DNA from: Hofstenia miamia
Lineage: Eukaryota; Xenacoelomorpha; Acoela
Reading direction: 5' to 3'
Assembly (NCBI GenBank): GCA_004352715.1
Contig: SCFE01000095.1
Location: forward strand, 980,836-1,044,835
Length of the DNA stretch: 64,000 bases
This document shows positions 1-12,604 of the stretch, one piece after another (positions within the stretch are counted from its first letter, which is position 1; the number at the start of each line of letters is the position of its first letter). The notes under the pieces were generated by a model. The model saw nothing but the letters and a program-made list of their open reading frames with translations, was not told where the DNA came from and did not search any database. The translations under genes were made by a program, and so were the position numbers.

Positions 1-74
1 TTCAAATTTGGCCGGCAAACGGCCTTTCTTGACATTTCTAAGCGGCTGCAGACCAGTAGCCGGTTCCATCTCTG
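1..74. mobile_element. End fragment of GGCCGG-rich hAT-type MITE
   Basis: The segment ends in CCGGTTCCATCTCTG and carries GGCCGG words and AGCGGCTGCAG. This is the reverse complement of the left end of the complete element at 47444-48404. The copy is shortened and diverged and runs off the window edge, so only one terminus is visible. The presumed 8-bp target duplicate would start at 75 (ACACCAAG), but its partner is outside the window. Confidence 0.6.
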
Positions 75-1084
75 ACACCAAGTGCTCAAAGAATAGGTTT
101 TCTAAAGCTCATGGGAGCAGCAATTGACTTAAAATACTTTTTGTGTAGTTTGCCCGCAGAAGTGCATTGAGATGCATCTTCCGCAAAGTCTCTGACGTTT
201 GCAATGATTGCATCAATGGATTAGTGACCAGACGTTTTAGAAAGTAAATGAAACAACAGAGAACCTCTATCCTACGGTAATTAAAATAATGTAAAACTAA
301 ATAAATATCATTGATTAAATCAAATATATTTTTAAGGCAATGGTAGTTTTAATTCAAATTGCTCGATTTAAAAATTTCAGATTTTGAAAACAAAATTCTA
401 AAATACAACGATATTTTAAATGATACATTAATTATCATGAAAACGCATTTGACTTATCAATATTTAAATTTTAGATAGCAACATGCAAAACAAAGCATTA
501 GACTATAATTGGTTAATTATTCAGGGTATATGATACTAATTATTAAAACTGCTCTCGTATGTTTTTATATTTGTGTAAGCGGAGTAGTTTTTTATGAAAC
601 ATTGATAGCAAAAAATTTCTATTGGTGAGGAGTATAAACAATTCCAATTTACTAAAAGCTAAAACATATATTAGAATGTGCTAATCAAAATATCAAAATT
701 CATTTGACAAGATGACATTTAGGAGAATCCATTGTGAATTATAGTATCGAATTCAAACACTTAATTTGATAGTAACCGATTTGTACAGTGCGTGTTTTTT
801 AAATTGATTCTCTTTTTACAACTTACCGCCAAAGACGAATACCTTTATCGACCTTCGATTTTTAAATATCAAAGACTAATTATGTTTTTAATGTTTTAAT
901 GCGGAATCCTTGGGCCTTCAAATTTTTATAATTTTTAATTTCAATATTGTTATTATGAAGGGCGAAATCACCCACCTTATTAATTTGAAGAAGTAATTTG
1001 GACTTTACAATCTTTTTGATTGCCGCACTGAGTTGACCTAAGATATAATTTTCATTCAAATTTTTCCAATATTAAATCTTTTAA

Positions 1085-1123
<39 letters not shown>

Positions 1124-1205
1124 AATTTTTGTAATTATTTATTCTCTGACTGCTAAATTCATGCAATAATTTTGAATATCAATATAATTTATAATTTATG
1201 TTTAG
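75..1205. other. Intron upstream of first visible Eph exon
   Basis: AT-rich sequence with no coding signal that I can support. A (TA)n tract lies at about 1093-1120. The stretch ends in TTTATGTTTAG, a plausible 3' splice site for the exon starting at 1206. It is read as intron because the exon downstream begins inside the ligand-binding domain, whose N-terminal part must lie further upstream. Confidence 0.6.
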
Positions 1206-1527
1206 ACGTCCAGAAAATCAGTGAGTGGCATCAAAACGTCTCATTTTCAAATTGCACTTCTGAGTACAGGAGTTTGTGCCAAAGTTGAGAAGATTATTGT
1301 TACTACAAAGATTTGCCCAGCAATCACAGCTAAGTTACGTAAAACAGTTCGTTCTTTTGCGCCTGTAGAGGATGACGATAGAGTTTCAGTGAAATGCGTT
1401 CAACATGCTTCTTCTCAACTCCCCGATCCTTACGATCTTTGCAGTTTTGATGGGAGATGGACTATTAACAACAATTGTCAATGTAATGCTGGATATCAAC
1501 CCATTGAGAATGATACAAAATGCGGAA
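1206..1527 (+). CDS. Eph receptor exon: C-terminal part of ephrin-binding domain
   Basis: First of 13 visible exons of an Eph receptor tyrosine kinase (residues 1-107 of the visible protein). It encodes the end of the ligand-binding jelly roll: FQIALLSTGVC matches the family pattern FYLAFQDxGAC, and VTTKICP matches VYYKKCP. It runs into the first Cys-rich (sushi-like) unit with CSFDGRW, CQCNAGYQP and KCG. The reading frame is open over the whole exon. The acceptor is TTTAG at 1201-1205 (phase 0) and the donor is GTAATT at 1528 (phase 1). The residues that form the N-terminal ephrin-binding face lie in exons before the window, so ligand preference cannot be judged. The gene is clearly Eph-like, but the paralogue group cannot be assigned and no symbol is given. 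Confidence 0.9.
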
Positions 1528-4500
1528 GTAATTTTTAAATACATACTATGCCCCTTCCTCCTAAACAAATATTTCTGTATCCGCTTTATATATATATATA
1601 TCGTGGCATTTGATATTTTCTTAAACTAAAGTCTGGATTGTGTACCATTCTGTCATTAGATAAAAGTTTTTTAGGAAATACTGCTTAGTAAGGTTTTAGT
1701 ATTGCCCTTTTTGAATTTATTAGTGGTAAATTGAAATAAGACTTTAATATAGAATGAAATTGTAAGAAATTAGCAGGTCTGTAAATTGTCTAGAAGGTGT
1801 TAACAGATATGTGGTTTATAAGTTAAGATCAATGACAAAAATTTCATAAATGATTTTTCAACTTAATGATGAAATTATAATTTTGAAAGTTGTTTCATGA
1901 ATGACACACTTTTTAGATTTTCATTAAATAATGACATAACTACTCTTATAGAAAGGGTAAAAAACTTTCATTTCAAACATATAAGATTGTCAGATTGAAG
2001 TGGTAATCAATAGCTTATGATTCCATCTACGCCTTTGTGATCTATAATTAATAGTTCCGAGTGCATTAATTAATGATTAGATGGTAAGTGGCTGTGCATT
2101 AATTATTAAGGAGTACGCTTTCAAAAACATGTTTTTCCTAATAGAGGAAGCTGATACTTAAGCATGTTGAACTTTGAGATTATTCACTACTTGTTCTTAA
2201 TGCATTTTGACGCTTCATTTTCTTAATAAGTCTTAAGTTGGGAAAGCATTCAAGAGCTGCATGCAACGAATAGAAGCAATTTTAAAAGATTTTTACACAC
2301 AGTGTACTTATAACTTCAAACTTGCAAATTTATTAAGCTCTCTAATTGTGCCATTTAAATCTCTGAAACAATGCCTATTTTTAGATGTTTTTGTTGAATT
2401 CAAAGCAAAGCGTTCAATAAATGAATAACTTGTGTAATTAGTTGTTACGTATTTACTACAAAAATTATGAAGCTATGAAATTCCTATTTTTTGCAGTTTC
2501 ATTCCTCGGAAGGTAGGTGTTTGTGACCTTTTTACAAATCAACGAGAAGCATAGTCTGTAACTTTATACTTTTTTTAAATATATGTTAAATTGCTATTTT
2601 CTGGCATTATTCTGCTACTTCAGGCATGGTAATTAGGATTAAAGAAGTATGTGTTGGACATCTTCACATCATTTTAATGTCTATATAGTTAAATACGCAC
2701 AAAGCGTTCTAAGGAGAATACCATGATAAGGGAAAACTAGTAATATTTAACCCAGATTGTTTCAAATTCGTTAATTTTCCCAAATATTTCAAAGTATGAC
2801 ATAAACGACTTTTTTCGCGTAATATTTTAATATTTTTGTTTATCACATGTTACCGTTTCTAACCTAAAGCATAATTTATTCATATGTGTTGAAAACGAGT
2901 TAAAAACCAGTTTTCATTTTTCGAATCCTTTTTAATTAGACATGGTAGTTGTCTTCACATATGGTTAAATATATATTTGAGGAAATGCCAAATAGACTTT
3001 TTTTAAAAAGTTGCATAAAATTATTATTCATTCTTCATGAACTTTGATTCAGCCTGAAACACATTGGTTTTTCCACCCATTTATTTATTTTTGAAATGTG
3101 AAGTAATTATGTTGCCAGTTTTTTAAAATAGAGTCATGGTTCTTGATATATATATATATATATATAACCGAACTTGATTTTTTATAAAATAATCTATGTA
3201 AATGGTTAATTCCACTAAAGTAATTGAGTGTACAATTTTTGCAAAGTCGCCGTAAATCCTGTTAACACTTGAAGTAGCTTCTATCATAAAAGGGAGACTT
3301 TCTTGCTTTAAAAATCAATTTTTCAGCTTCATTCATTATTTTATCTAAGTGTTTGACCTTCTCAGTCAATCTCTTCTGTCATATTAACGCGATAGATATC
3401 TGTATTCAATGACAGTTTAATCTTCCAAATACACGGTGCCCCAATCCCACAATAAAAAACAAAATACCGCTTTCTTAACATTCTCAACATAAGTGCAACT
3501 ATGAAAATGAGCCAAAAGCCCTTGAATTACCAAAATTGCTTAAGAGACCGGAAATTAGGAAAACTAGGAGATACTTTGATACCCTTGGATTTCTGTTAAG
3601 TGAATCATCGTCCATGTTTGTTTTGCGTCAATTCTCAATCGATGGTGATAAAACTCAGTTTTGCAGTTAATATCGTTTGTGCTGCAAAATGTTTTTTATT
3701 AGTGTGCAGTATACCTCCTTCGAAAGAGAATTTTACGTCATTAAATTCAAACGTTCTTAAGTTCGACTTTGATATGAAATTTATTTAAACGCGTGATCCA
3801 TGTCAACTTAACTGACAATTTCGACGAAATTGCTTGGATGCTAAAATGTTATCTCTGTGCGCAGACGAGTAGTATTTTAAGATAAAAAGTGATTCGAAAT
3901 TCCAATATATTTTCTAACATTTAGCTTTGAAAAAGTTATTTTAGAGCGTCATTCAAATTAATGGGATATTGAAATGTAAATGCAATTAGGGAACATTCAT
4001 TTCATCAGCTTTAATGAACGCTAGGTTGATTAAATACTTGTTTAATAAAGAGGGTGGGAAATGTAACGTAATTGGAAAACTTTTACAAGTGAAAAAATTT
4101 TTTTGATTTACCCACTTTATAAAGCTGTACTCTGAAATGTTATAGTAGTATGAATCTCTATAACAGATTGAACCAACAAACATCTCCGATGCGTCTTTAC
4201 TCACAGCCTTAAGACTTTTGAAGAGGTGAAACTTTTTAGTGACTTCACTTATAATAGTAGTTGAAGACTGAATGACGAGAGGGATATTTGATTTTCTTTC
4301 AATTGCATGAGAATTCTTCCACCTACGATGACCGAATTATTCCATCAATTTAATACAGGCAACCTCTTCTATCAGGAAGTAATAAATAAAAGTGTAGTTT
4401 TTATTTTAGACCATTTCAAATTCAGGCATTTGATATATGAATTAAGTTACGTCTTATAAAAATTTAGCATTGAGTAGTAAAATTTCTGTTTTAAAAGGTT

Positions 4501-5797
4501 TTCTGGAAATTTTTTACTAAGGTTATTTTCTGCTCCTCTTGAATTTTTGATATATTCTTTAAGAATATAACCTTAGTCGCCCATCTAGTAGAGATTATAG
4601 TTGATTTCCAGTTGGTAGAGTGGTTGTCAACATACAAAACCTAGCATTTTAGATTAAGAGCTAAACTTATTTCGAATTCCAGTAGTTGCGTTGCAATTTG
4701 GCATCTTGTCTTCATTTTCGCTAATTTATTTGGGGATAATCTGCTAATTTTAAAAGTCGCTCTCTGATTGGATATTGCTTTCGGCGGGAGATTTGATGAA
4801 TGTATTCCAGTAGAGAATTTTCTTCTGTTGTCTGGTGCGCTTTACTTTGAAATCCTATACCTTTCCTCAATGTTAATTTTTATTCTTAATTTGTTGTCCA
4901 ATCCACTTTTAAATTTATACGGCTTCCTTTTAACTGCTTCTGACAATTTTTTGCAATTTCTTAGGTTCACTTCAATTAAGGAAATTCCTTTGTTCTGTAC
5001 TTTCATTTCATTAAAAATCTTTTATTAGAATTGATTCTGTTTCCAAGTTTTGAATTAATTTTTCTTCACTTTGTGTATTATGCTATCTGAAATATAAACA
5101 TTGTAAAATGTTAACAGTATTTACCCCACGTTTGTTTATCTTTGTATAACTCGCAGGAGGGGGTTAATAAAAGTTTTGTACTAAGTATTTTTCCAAGAAG
5201 CTGTGTACGTTACCAAAACAATCTTTCCTCAACAAAATGAGGCTTTAGGGAAGTGATCATGTCATTAATGTTCTGATGATATCATCATTTGAATGATAGG
5301 TAAGAAAAAGTTGGCAAAATCTGGTTAATGTATTTATGGGAGATCCTTTACTGATATAAAATGTTGAAATGGCAAACAAAAACTGTAGTTTCAAGAAATC
5401 ACAATTTTGAAAATATTGTTTACAAAAGTTTTATAGCAAGAGAAACATTGGGTGAAATTACTTCAAATTTTGTCAGAACACTTCTTCATACTATAATTGT
5501 AAAAGTCAGGAAAGCACAACAAACATATCAGTAATTTCAAAAACGTTTTCAAGCGCGGAGTCACCCCNCCCCCCCCCCCCCCTAAGTGGCAAATGGGTTT
5601 AACACATACGAAAATTCATTTTTATTATTTTAAAATTTTTTATTGAAATTCAAGAATTTCCCAAACTTCAAATAGTATTTAACATTTTGGAAATTGTAGT
5701 CAAAATATTATTTACACTCAAACGCAGCATGTTGGGAAGATAAGTTAAATAAATGATGAGCCTTAAAATGTTATCGTTATATACTAATAACAAAGAC

Positions 5798-5875
<78 letters not shown>

Positions 5876-5988
5876 ACTAATATAACTTAAAAATGTCAAT
5901 GATATTTATTGTTTATCGTTTAATATTTATTACAATCTGTAATTAGACCTATTGCTAATTAAGTACTTTGTTTAAATTTTATCATTAG
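1528..5988 (+). other. Eph intron, 4.5 kb
   Basis: No gene is visible. Short open frames here have no recognisable composition. Contents: a (TA)n tract near 3147-3168, a C-run with one N at about 5567-5582, and a trinucleotide array at 5799-5871. The 3' end is ATCATTAG. Confidence 0.75.
5799..5871. repeat. (AAT)n microsatellite, about 73 bp
   Basis: Nearly perfect AAT/ATA/TAA trinucleotide array of about 24 units inside an Eph intron. Its complement gives an artefactual poly-leucine frame. Confidence 0.97.
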
Positions 5989-6166
5989 GTTGTAAACTCA
6001 AATTTTACAAACCTCACGAAGGCAATGATCGTTGCATCAGATGTCCCCGCAATAGCGAATCTAGTCCTTCAATTGGCTTTAGTATGTGTAAATGCAAGAA
6101 AAATTACTTCAGAATAAAGAATTCTGAAAATACAACTGATTGTTTTCTTCGTCCTAGCATCCCATC
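5989..6166 (+). CDS. Eph receptor exon: Cys-rich/EGF-like segment
   Basis: Residues 108-166. The cysteine spacing CKLKFYKP, RCIRCPRNS, MCKCKKNYFR and TDCF matches the Eph Cys-rich unit (CRPGFYK, CVKCPPHS, VCTCEEGFFR, ACTRPPS). In Eph receptors this segment links the ephrin-binding domain to the fibronectin repeats and helps receptors cluster at the cell surface. The acceptor is ATCATTAG at 5981-5988 and the donor is GTAAGT at 6167. The entering phase is 1, which completes the split AGT codon with the previous exon. The leaving phase is 2. All eight expected cysteines are present, so the extracellular fold looks intact. Confidence 0.92.
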
Positions 6167-6256
6167 GTAAGTTTCAAGTATTTCAATGCATATATATATA
6201 TATATATATATTTCAAGATTTATCAAGATACACATATTTACTTGCTACATTTTTAG

Positions 6257-6531
6257 AAATGTCAATGCGGATGTAAAGAACACAAATGTACATATTTCTT
6301 GGTCGATTCCTGAAAACTGGCATGAAGGCTACGGTGTTCTCACTTATACGATTAAATGTCGCAAATGCAATTTCAATCAACGATTCATTCGCAACATCAA
6401 AGGACTAAGCTATGACTTGCAAAATTTAAAACCAAGAACTACTTATGAAATAGATATTTACGCTACAGGGCCTAAGGATTTAGAAGGCACTCCTCTCATT
6501 CGAAAGATTCCGTTTGATACCGATGACAAGC
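6257..6531 (+). CDS. Eph receptor exon: first fibronectin III domain
   Basis: Residues 167-258. Typical FN3 landmarks are present: VHISWSIPENW (strand B tryptophan), GVLTYTIKCRKC (strand C, with the Eph-type CxxC) and LQNLKPRTTYEIDIYA (the Lx-L-x-P-x-T-x-Y signature before strand F). The intron before it is only 90 bp (6167-6256). The acceptor is CATTTTTAG and the donor is GTTAGT at 6532, leaving in phase 1. The domain lies outside the cell, next to the Cys-rich segment. An open frame extends upstream into a (TA)n tract, but the splice site and phase show that this part is intronic. Confidence 0.92.
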
Positions 6532-6703
6532 GTTAGTTTATGTATTTATCTGTAAATGGCATATGTTATTGTACTAATTCAATTACATTATAGTCCGTTA
6601 ATAACGAGTTTCAAAGGAATGGGTAATATTGATGTCCTTTGAGTGATCGTGGTTAGCTAAAGTGTGCGACGTTTTAAATGATTATTTGCATGTATATATA
6701 CAN

Positions 6704-6748
<45 letters not shown>

Positions 6749-7248
6749 TAATCGCGCTATATTATATATTCAAGTATTTGAATTACTCGTGAATTAAGGA
6801 AAGACAGAGACAAACTCTTGTAATTAATGCAATGATCAATTTTCCAAGTATTCGAGTTGAGTTGGAACCCTAACTCGCGAGTTCGAGTCGAGTTACAATT
6901 ACATTTGGACTTATTATTCTCGGTAGGCTAAGCTATATATAACTATGCTGCCTTATATAAATGTAGGGAAAAGATATAAAATGCGAAACTAAATAAGAGA
7001 AACCTGAAGACTTACAATTTGGGGTAAATTATAAAAGTTTGTTGGATTCTTCGACATCATAGGTAATCATGGACGAAAAATAGATGAAATTGAAGCAAAT
7101 GTCGAGTTGAGTTTTTGGCCCTCGAGTCGAGTTCGAGTACTCGCAGGGCCCTAATATATATATATTTGAATTAAGAGTGTGAATCACTTATTGATAGTAA
7201 CATTATATATTTGTCCTGCATAGGTCTTAATTAAAATCATTTGTTTAG
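6532..7248 (+). other. Eph intron, 0.7 kb
   Basis: Contains (TA)n with one N at about 6695-6750 and a MITE-like block at 6765-7155 listed separately. The 3' end is TTTGTTTAG. No coding sequence is seen in it. Confidence 0.8.
6765..7155. mobile_element. MITE with CGAGTT/CGAGTC subterminal words
   Basis: Clusters of ACTCGCGAGTTCGAGTCGAG near 6871 are answered in inverted orientation by CTCGAGTCGAGTTCGAGTAC near 7121, next to GCAGGGCCCTA. The layout (short ends with iterated subterminal words and an AT-rich non-coding middle) is that of non-autonomous hAT elements. No clear target duplication was found and the left edge is uncertain. Confidence 0.5.
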
Positions 7249-7413
7249 TGGTACCCTACAATGTTAGAGTGACTAAACTTGGTCAACATTCAGTCCGAGT
7301 AAGCTGGTCGGCTCCCTCCCAATCTAAGTTATCATACATTTACATTATAAGGATAGTCTCTAACGAAGGAGAATCATCATTCAGATCCAACGATACGTCG
7401 ATTACTATCAATG
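7249..7413 (+). CDS. Eph receptor exon: second FN3 domain, N-terminal half
   Basis: Residues 259-313. The FN3 strand A-B signature is VPYNVRVTKLGQHSVRVSW followed by SAPS. Strand C is IYIIRIV and strand E is TSITING. The acceptor is TTGTTTAG at 7241-7248 and the donor is GTATGT at 7414 (phase 1). The domain is split by the following 14-kb intron and finishes in the exon at 21613, whose phase fits exactly. In the Eph family the second FN3 domain lies next to the membrane. The sequence contains no stop and no frameshift. Confidence 0.88.
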
Positions 7414-7471
7414 GTATGTGGTATTCTTCTCATAACATTTTTAACAATCTTCTTTAACAAAATCCTATTTC

Positions 7472-8370
7472 NNNNNNNNNNNNNNNNNNNNNNNNNNNNN
7501 NNNNNNNNNNNNNNNNNNNNNNNNNNNNNNNNNNNNNNNNNNNNNNNNNNNNNNNNNNNNNNNNNNNNNNNNNNNNNNNNNNNNNNNNNNNNNNNNNNNN
7601 NNNNNNNNNNNNNNNNNNNNNNNNNNNNNNNNNNNNNNNNNNNNNNNNNNNNNNNNNNNNNNNNNNNNNNNNNNNNNNNNNNNNNNNNNNNNNNNNNNNN
7701 NNNNNNNNNNNNNNNNNNNNNNNNNNNNNNNNNNNNNNNNNNNNNNNNNNNNNNNNNNNNNNNNNNNNNNNNNNNNNNNNNNNNNNNNNNNNNNNNNNNN
7801 NNNNNNNNNNNNNNNNNNNNNNNNNNNNNNNNNNNNNNNNNNNNNNNNNNNNNNNNNNNNNNNNNNNNNNNNNNNNNNNNNNNNNNNNNNNNNNNNNNNN
7901 NNNNNNNNNNNNNNNNNNNNNNNNNNNNNNNNNNNNNNNNNNNNNNNNNNNNNNNNNNNNNNNNNNNNNNNNNNNNNNNNNNNNNNNNNNNNNNNNNNNN
8001 NNNNNNNNNNNNNNNNNNNNNNNNNNNNNNNNNNNNNNNNNNNNNNNNNNNNNNNNNNNNNNNNNNNNNNNNNNNNNNNNNNNNNNNNNNNNNNNNNNNN
8101 NNNNNNNNNNNNNNNNNNNNNNNNNNNNNNNNNNNNNNNNNNNNNNNNNNNNNNNNNNNNNNNNNNNNNNNNNNNNNNNNNNNNNNNNNNNNNNNNNNNN
8201 NNNNNNNNNNNNNNNNNNNNNNNNNNNNNNNNNNNNNNNNNNNNNNNNNNNNNNNNNNNNNNNNNNNNNNNNNNNNNNNNNNNNNNNNNNNNNNNNNNNN
8301 NNNNNNNNNNNNNNNNNNNNNNNNNNNNNNNNNNNNNNNNNNNNNNNNNNNNNNNNNNNNNNNNNNNNNN
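7472..8370. other. Assembly gap (899 N)
   Basis: Run of N followed directly by (TA)8. The reading frame that crosses it is an artefact of the N translation. Confidence 0.99.
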
Positions 8371-8420
8371 TATATATATATATATTTCCTGCTAAATTTT
8401 TTTTAAAAACCTCATCATGA

Positions 8421-8529
8421 CCGCGATTCCAAACATAAATCTTTGAAATTTTGCAACGTGTTGTCTCTTTAATTTACCAACCCCAATGGTAAATATATTT
8501 AAGTTCGAGTGAATGCTGAGGGAGCAATT
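8421..8529. repeat. 109-bp repeat, copy 1
   Basis: Begins CCGCGATTCCAAACATAAAT and ends GCTGAGGGAGCAATT. By eye it is identical over 109 bp to 18315-18423, 9.9 kb further on in the same intron. Both copies lie downstream of a (TA)n tract, directly in copy 2 and after 34 bp in copy 1. A small hairpin ATTTACCA-ACCCCAA-TGGTAAAT is inside. Sequence after the repeat differs between copies. The family is unknown. Confidence 0.9.
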
Positions 8530-9074
8530 GCGAAAAAAAAGGTTTTTGGGAGAAAAAGTGCGATTCCCGCTAAGTGCCTTAGAAATTTCGGACCGTCTCC
8601 CACCAAATGTAAGGTTTTTGCATTTCCATTTGTCATATGTATGGGCCTTTGTAACACTGAGGGCGCTTTGTAACAGATTCTATGAAAAAAAATTTGGTAA
8701 GAATATTTTTTATTTTTTTAAACTAATACTATTTTTTTTCTGGCGCAATGGGATATCGAAATGTCACTAAAAACAATCTCATTTTTCCTTAGAGGTTTTA
8801 AGTAGCCAAGCAAAGCTAGAAAATGAGTCTATAATCATAGAAGAAAATCATTGCTTTTCTTCAATTTGATTCTAATAGGCTGAAATCCTTAAATTAAGCT
8901 TGATCTGGGTATAGTATACCTAATGTTTAGTAATGATACAAGTAAAGTTAGTTGGCGAAAAATTTAAGTAAACAAATAATCAGTTCTATGTCTTAATAAA
9001 AAGAAAATATTTTCAAAAAATTACATGATTATAGTGTTTGAATATCAAAATTTTTTATGTAGCTAATTAGTAAT

Positions 9075-9425
9075 ATGCGGGTACAGATACTACCCATGCG
9101 TACCCGGTTTTACCCGAACCCACTCGCGGGTGCAATTGATTATTATTGAATATTGGCGGGTGCAGGTAAGTATTTTATTCCACATTATGTGTAATATAAT
9201 ATGATTTTTCTCAAATACAAGTCATAAATTAAAGTTTAAAAAATAATAATATAATTAACATTAATTGTGTCAAAAATGTTATTCAAATGTGAAATTGTTC
9301 AAAGCAGCAAAAAAATGCATTCTCTCGAGTATGATACATGGAGAAGATTCCAAGTTCGGGTGGGTACTGGTAAAAAGGAATATTTTTATTGGCGGGTGTG
9401 TTATTAAAAAACCTCTGTGCGGACA
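9075..9425. mobile_element. MITE with GGGTA/ACCC subterminal words
   Basis: The left end holds GCGGGTACAGATACTACCC, GTACCCGG, TTACCCGAACCC and CGCGGGTGC. The right end holds TTCGGGTGGGTACTGG and GGCGGGTGTG. The left end aligns loosely with 45256-45300 (TAGTRATRTGC then GATACTA and GTACCCGG), so the two are copies of one family. The hAT-like assignment is inferred from layout only. No transposase is encoded. Confidence 0.5.
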
Positions 9426-9447
9426 TCATTAATCAAAACTCAATTCA

Positions 9448-10240
9448 AAGACTGTTGGATTCATTAATAAATTAGTATAGAGCAGTCTGAAGTCGGAATT
9501 TTGATGAACCATCCATTTGTGGATTCCTGTGGAATTTTGAAATAAGTAAATCATACATATATGTATACTTGTCAACGAGCCGAAATGTCAGCTCGGCTAG
9601 TTTTACTTTTGAGTATTTTCGGCTCGACTCGCCAAAGAGAACCTTTCAATGAGGCTCGTTTTAGCTCGATAATTTCTTATAAAAATATTGCGTTCTCAGA
9701 ATTTTTTACATAGCTCCTATCCTATATTTTAATAAACCTTTTAAAAAATATATGTGTATATAAAAGGTAAATTGAATGAATAAATAAGAAAAATAATGGC
9801 TCGTTGCATATTCAATGCAGTGCTCAAGCTCGGCTCGGCTCATCTCGAGTCGTTAGAAGCTCTACTCTCTGCATATACGTAGACCCTTATTTGGGATTGT
9901 TCTAATAATCATGCAAGTGTTGCAACTTGCTAGTATAATACTTGCAGCTTATTGAAATTTCGTAAAGTGAGTTTTAAAATGCTTAGTTCCCATGCAGCAT
10001 AAATTTAGAGATATTTGAGGTTCAAAATCTCAGTTTAATTGAGTTTGATTTATTCAAAATTTAGATTCGGCGTCTGTGGGAAAACTTGATAGTGCATGCC
10101 CAAAATAAAAAATTTTAAAATTAAAAGCAATAAAAAACAAATAAATGTTGTTTGGCCATAATTCAAAATGAATGCAACAGCATAATTAAGTTGAATCATT
10201 TTAGGTTGTTACAATAGGCCCATATATGTGAAGTATTATG
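9448..10240. repeat. Interspersed repeat, copy 1 (interrupted)
   Basis: Aligns with 13331-13800 through shared blocks: GACTGTTGGATT near the start, GTAGACCC, TTGCAGCT(T/C)ATTGAA, TCCGTTTAATTGA-like and AAAATGAATG(C/T)AACA near the end. Copy 1 is split by the GGCTCG element at about 9557-9880, which copy 2 lacks. Divergence is high, so it is an old family with no coding potential seen. Confidence 0.6.
9557..9880. mobile_element. MITE with GGCTCG/CGAGCC subterminal words
   Basis: The left end reads CTTGTCAACGAGCCGAAATG and then GCTCGGCTAG and GGCTCGACTCG. The right end reads CAAGCTCGGCTCGGCTCATC and CGAGTCGTTAGAAGCTCTAC, which is an imperfect inversion of the left (CTTxTxAACGA). The related repeat at 13331-13800 has no such block, which supports insertion. 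Exact ends and target duplicate are unclear. Confidence 0.6.
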
Positions 10241-12604
10241 AAGGGCCCAATTGGAATAAAAGCCCCCAAAATACAAATTCTCAAAAAAAGCATGGTGCTG
10301 ACGTGCATATATAGGTCTAAATCAAAATGTTTGATATTACGTATGCATTGGCAATATTTTGTTCAAAAGATGTCCTGAAAATACAATCTGAGGGATTACT
10401 CATTAATATAACTGGCTAGAATAACTTTCAAATTGTAGACTAATAAATTTTTAGTTTTTTTACAAAAAGAGAAACATTAGGAATTAATGATAATGCGTGT
10501 ACATCCCATGTTATGTATTATGCGTCTGTGATCGATGGCTTAATTAAATTCTAATAGAGCAAACTTTATAAAATATACATATGCGAAATAATTAGAAAAA
10601 CTTTCAAGAGAAGGGAATTTATCCCCTCAATGTTGTTCACCGTGTTATGTTTTGGAAACTCCTGTATTGTATCCCAATAACCAACCTGTGATCATACTCA
10701 CTTTGTGAAAATTACTTAATATTTTAGCCGTATAAAACTATGTAGAAGTTGGCCTTATTATTTTAATGATTTGTTGGTTTAGCAGTTACCTTGTTTACAA
10801 TATTTCCAATCGATTTGCTTTTGTTTTCGTTTGCACTGTTTTCTTGGGAAATGCGATAAATATTCTCGTCGAAGTACTGTCTAAATAACTAACTTTCTTG
10901 TTTATTTAATACTAAAGACAAGGAGAGAAATTTTAATCCACAAACCTATTTAATACATTTCGAATGTTTATTTTTATATCAAGAATGATAATATAATGGG
11001 ATAACAGTTGCTCTGCCCAAATTGCCTCTAAATGTGGAATAGATTACAGTTTCCACAATTAGAATGAGTATCACCCTCCACTTAATTTAATTTTCATTTC
11101 TTTATATTAGGGTGTAATGTAGTGTGTTAGTGGTGTGTCCAGGAATGACCTGGGAGCAATGCCTCCTGCCCTCCATTTAGGTTTCTAGTATTGATTTTTT
11201 CAGTTTAGATATTAATTATTAATCATCTGCAAAATAAAATTCAAGAAATTAAAAACTAAGATGGTAAAATACATTTCAGGGATCCATGTTTTACAGTTGA
11301 TGGACTTGATTGATCACTAAACTTGATGACTGTGGTGTCCTTCCCCATCAGAAAAAGCTGCCGACGTTCCTGCAGTTTGCTAAATGTGTCGTTTATGCGT
11401 TTACTACATTTTTTTAGAGATTCCAACATAATTCCGCACTAAAAAATGATAAAAAGTCCTTTGTTAAACACAACATAAACTATAGTGTTGTCGTTTATTT
11501 ACATCTCTTATTCATATAAATTGTTATGTTTAGACATGTGGCATATAAATTGTTATCTTGTAAAATTATGTTTTTGTTTACATTCCTAGAAAATTTATTA
11601 ATTCCCTGCTTTTGGTAATAGTTTTTCTATGCAAAATATTAGCAAAATCGAAAATATTCTATTAACTTGGAGGAATTATTGTTTTCTATATGTCGGCAAT
11701 ATTGTATCAAGTGGCAATTAGCAGTGAAAAGTACACTCAAAGTTTAAAGAAAAATCGGTTTTATTAAAATCAATAAAAAAGCTTTTATGCGCAAAATTAG
11801 CTAAAACCATATTTCTAACTCTTATCACAATCTTGTCACTTGTTAACAATGAAAAAACTTCATTAACGTTGTAAACATGATATCAAAGCATTTCATTGGT
11901 TGCTGTTGTTCTACTTTTCTATTCGAATTACTGTTCGCAAGTCTCAGTAATTGAAATTTCATTAAATATATTTTCATTTTTATTAAATTGATTGTAGCCT
12001 ATTTGCTAAAACTATGTCATTTAATGACTCTGGACTTCGTTTTTAAGAATATATTATTCCTCTGATTTACCAAAACTATTTAAATCAAGTTTTTCAATTA
12101 ATAATTTGTACAATTGCCAAGTATATTTTTTCCTTGCCTTTATCTAAAAATGAAAAACCCAGTTCACTTTTTTCCTATGTTGTGAAGAATGTTCTCAAAT
12201 ATTTATTCAGGTTAACCTGCTGTGTTGAAATTCATGTTTTAGCTACATGAATATAAACTTACATCTTGAGTGAAGTTGTTGGCGGAATCCAGTTAACTTT
12301 TTCGACATGGCAGAAAACTATTTTCTTTTTCATTATATTTCGTGATTTAATCAGCCTTAAACCTCAGTGAAAGAGTGGTCTTCATAAACATTTATAATGT
12401 AAGCCTATGTATGAGTATTAACTGCAATCCAATAAAAATGTCAAGCGAACGCAACAGTTTGGTTCTATAAATAACATTTTTTCATTTTCTCTAATCGAAG
12501 GTCATTTTCTGTAACTCATTGTTAATATCTCCAATTTTACATGCGACTTTTCGCTTCATATTGTTTGCTTTGGATTTAATTACTGTATATATATATATAT
12601 ATAT

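Noticed and set aside
4594-4660. tRNA-like stretch around GTTGGTAGAGTGGTTGTC
   Set aside because: Resembles part of a tRNA D-arm by letter only. No matching acceptor stem, T-arm or anticodon arm could be found.
5668-5874. Poly-leucine reading frame on the minus strand
   Set aside because: It is only the translation of the (AAT)n microsatellite.
7411-8406. 331-codon frame on the plus strand
   Set aside because: Almost all of it is N. It exists only because N has no stop codons. The same holds for frames at 12519-12816, 39258-39593, 51814-52267 and 62173-63260.
8513-8770. 85-codon plus-strand frame beyond the 109-bp repeat
   Set aside because: No homology pattern, no splice or start context, and partly inside the repeat.
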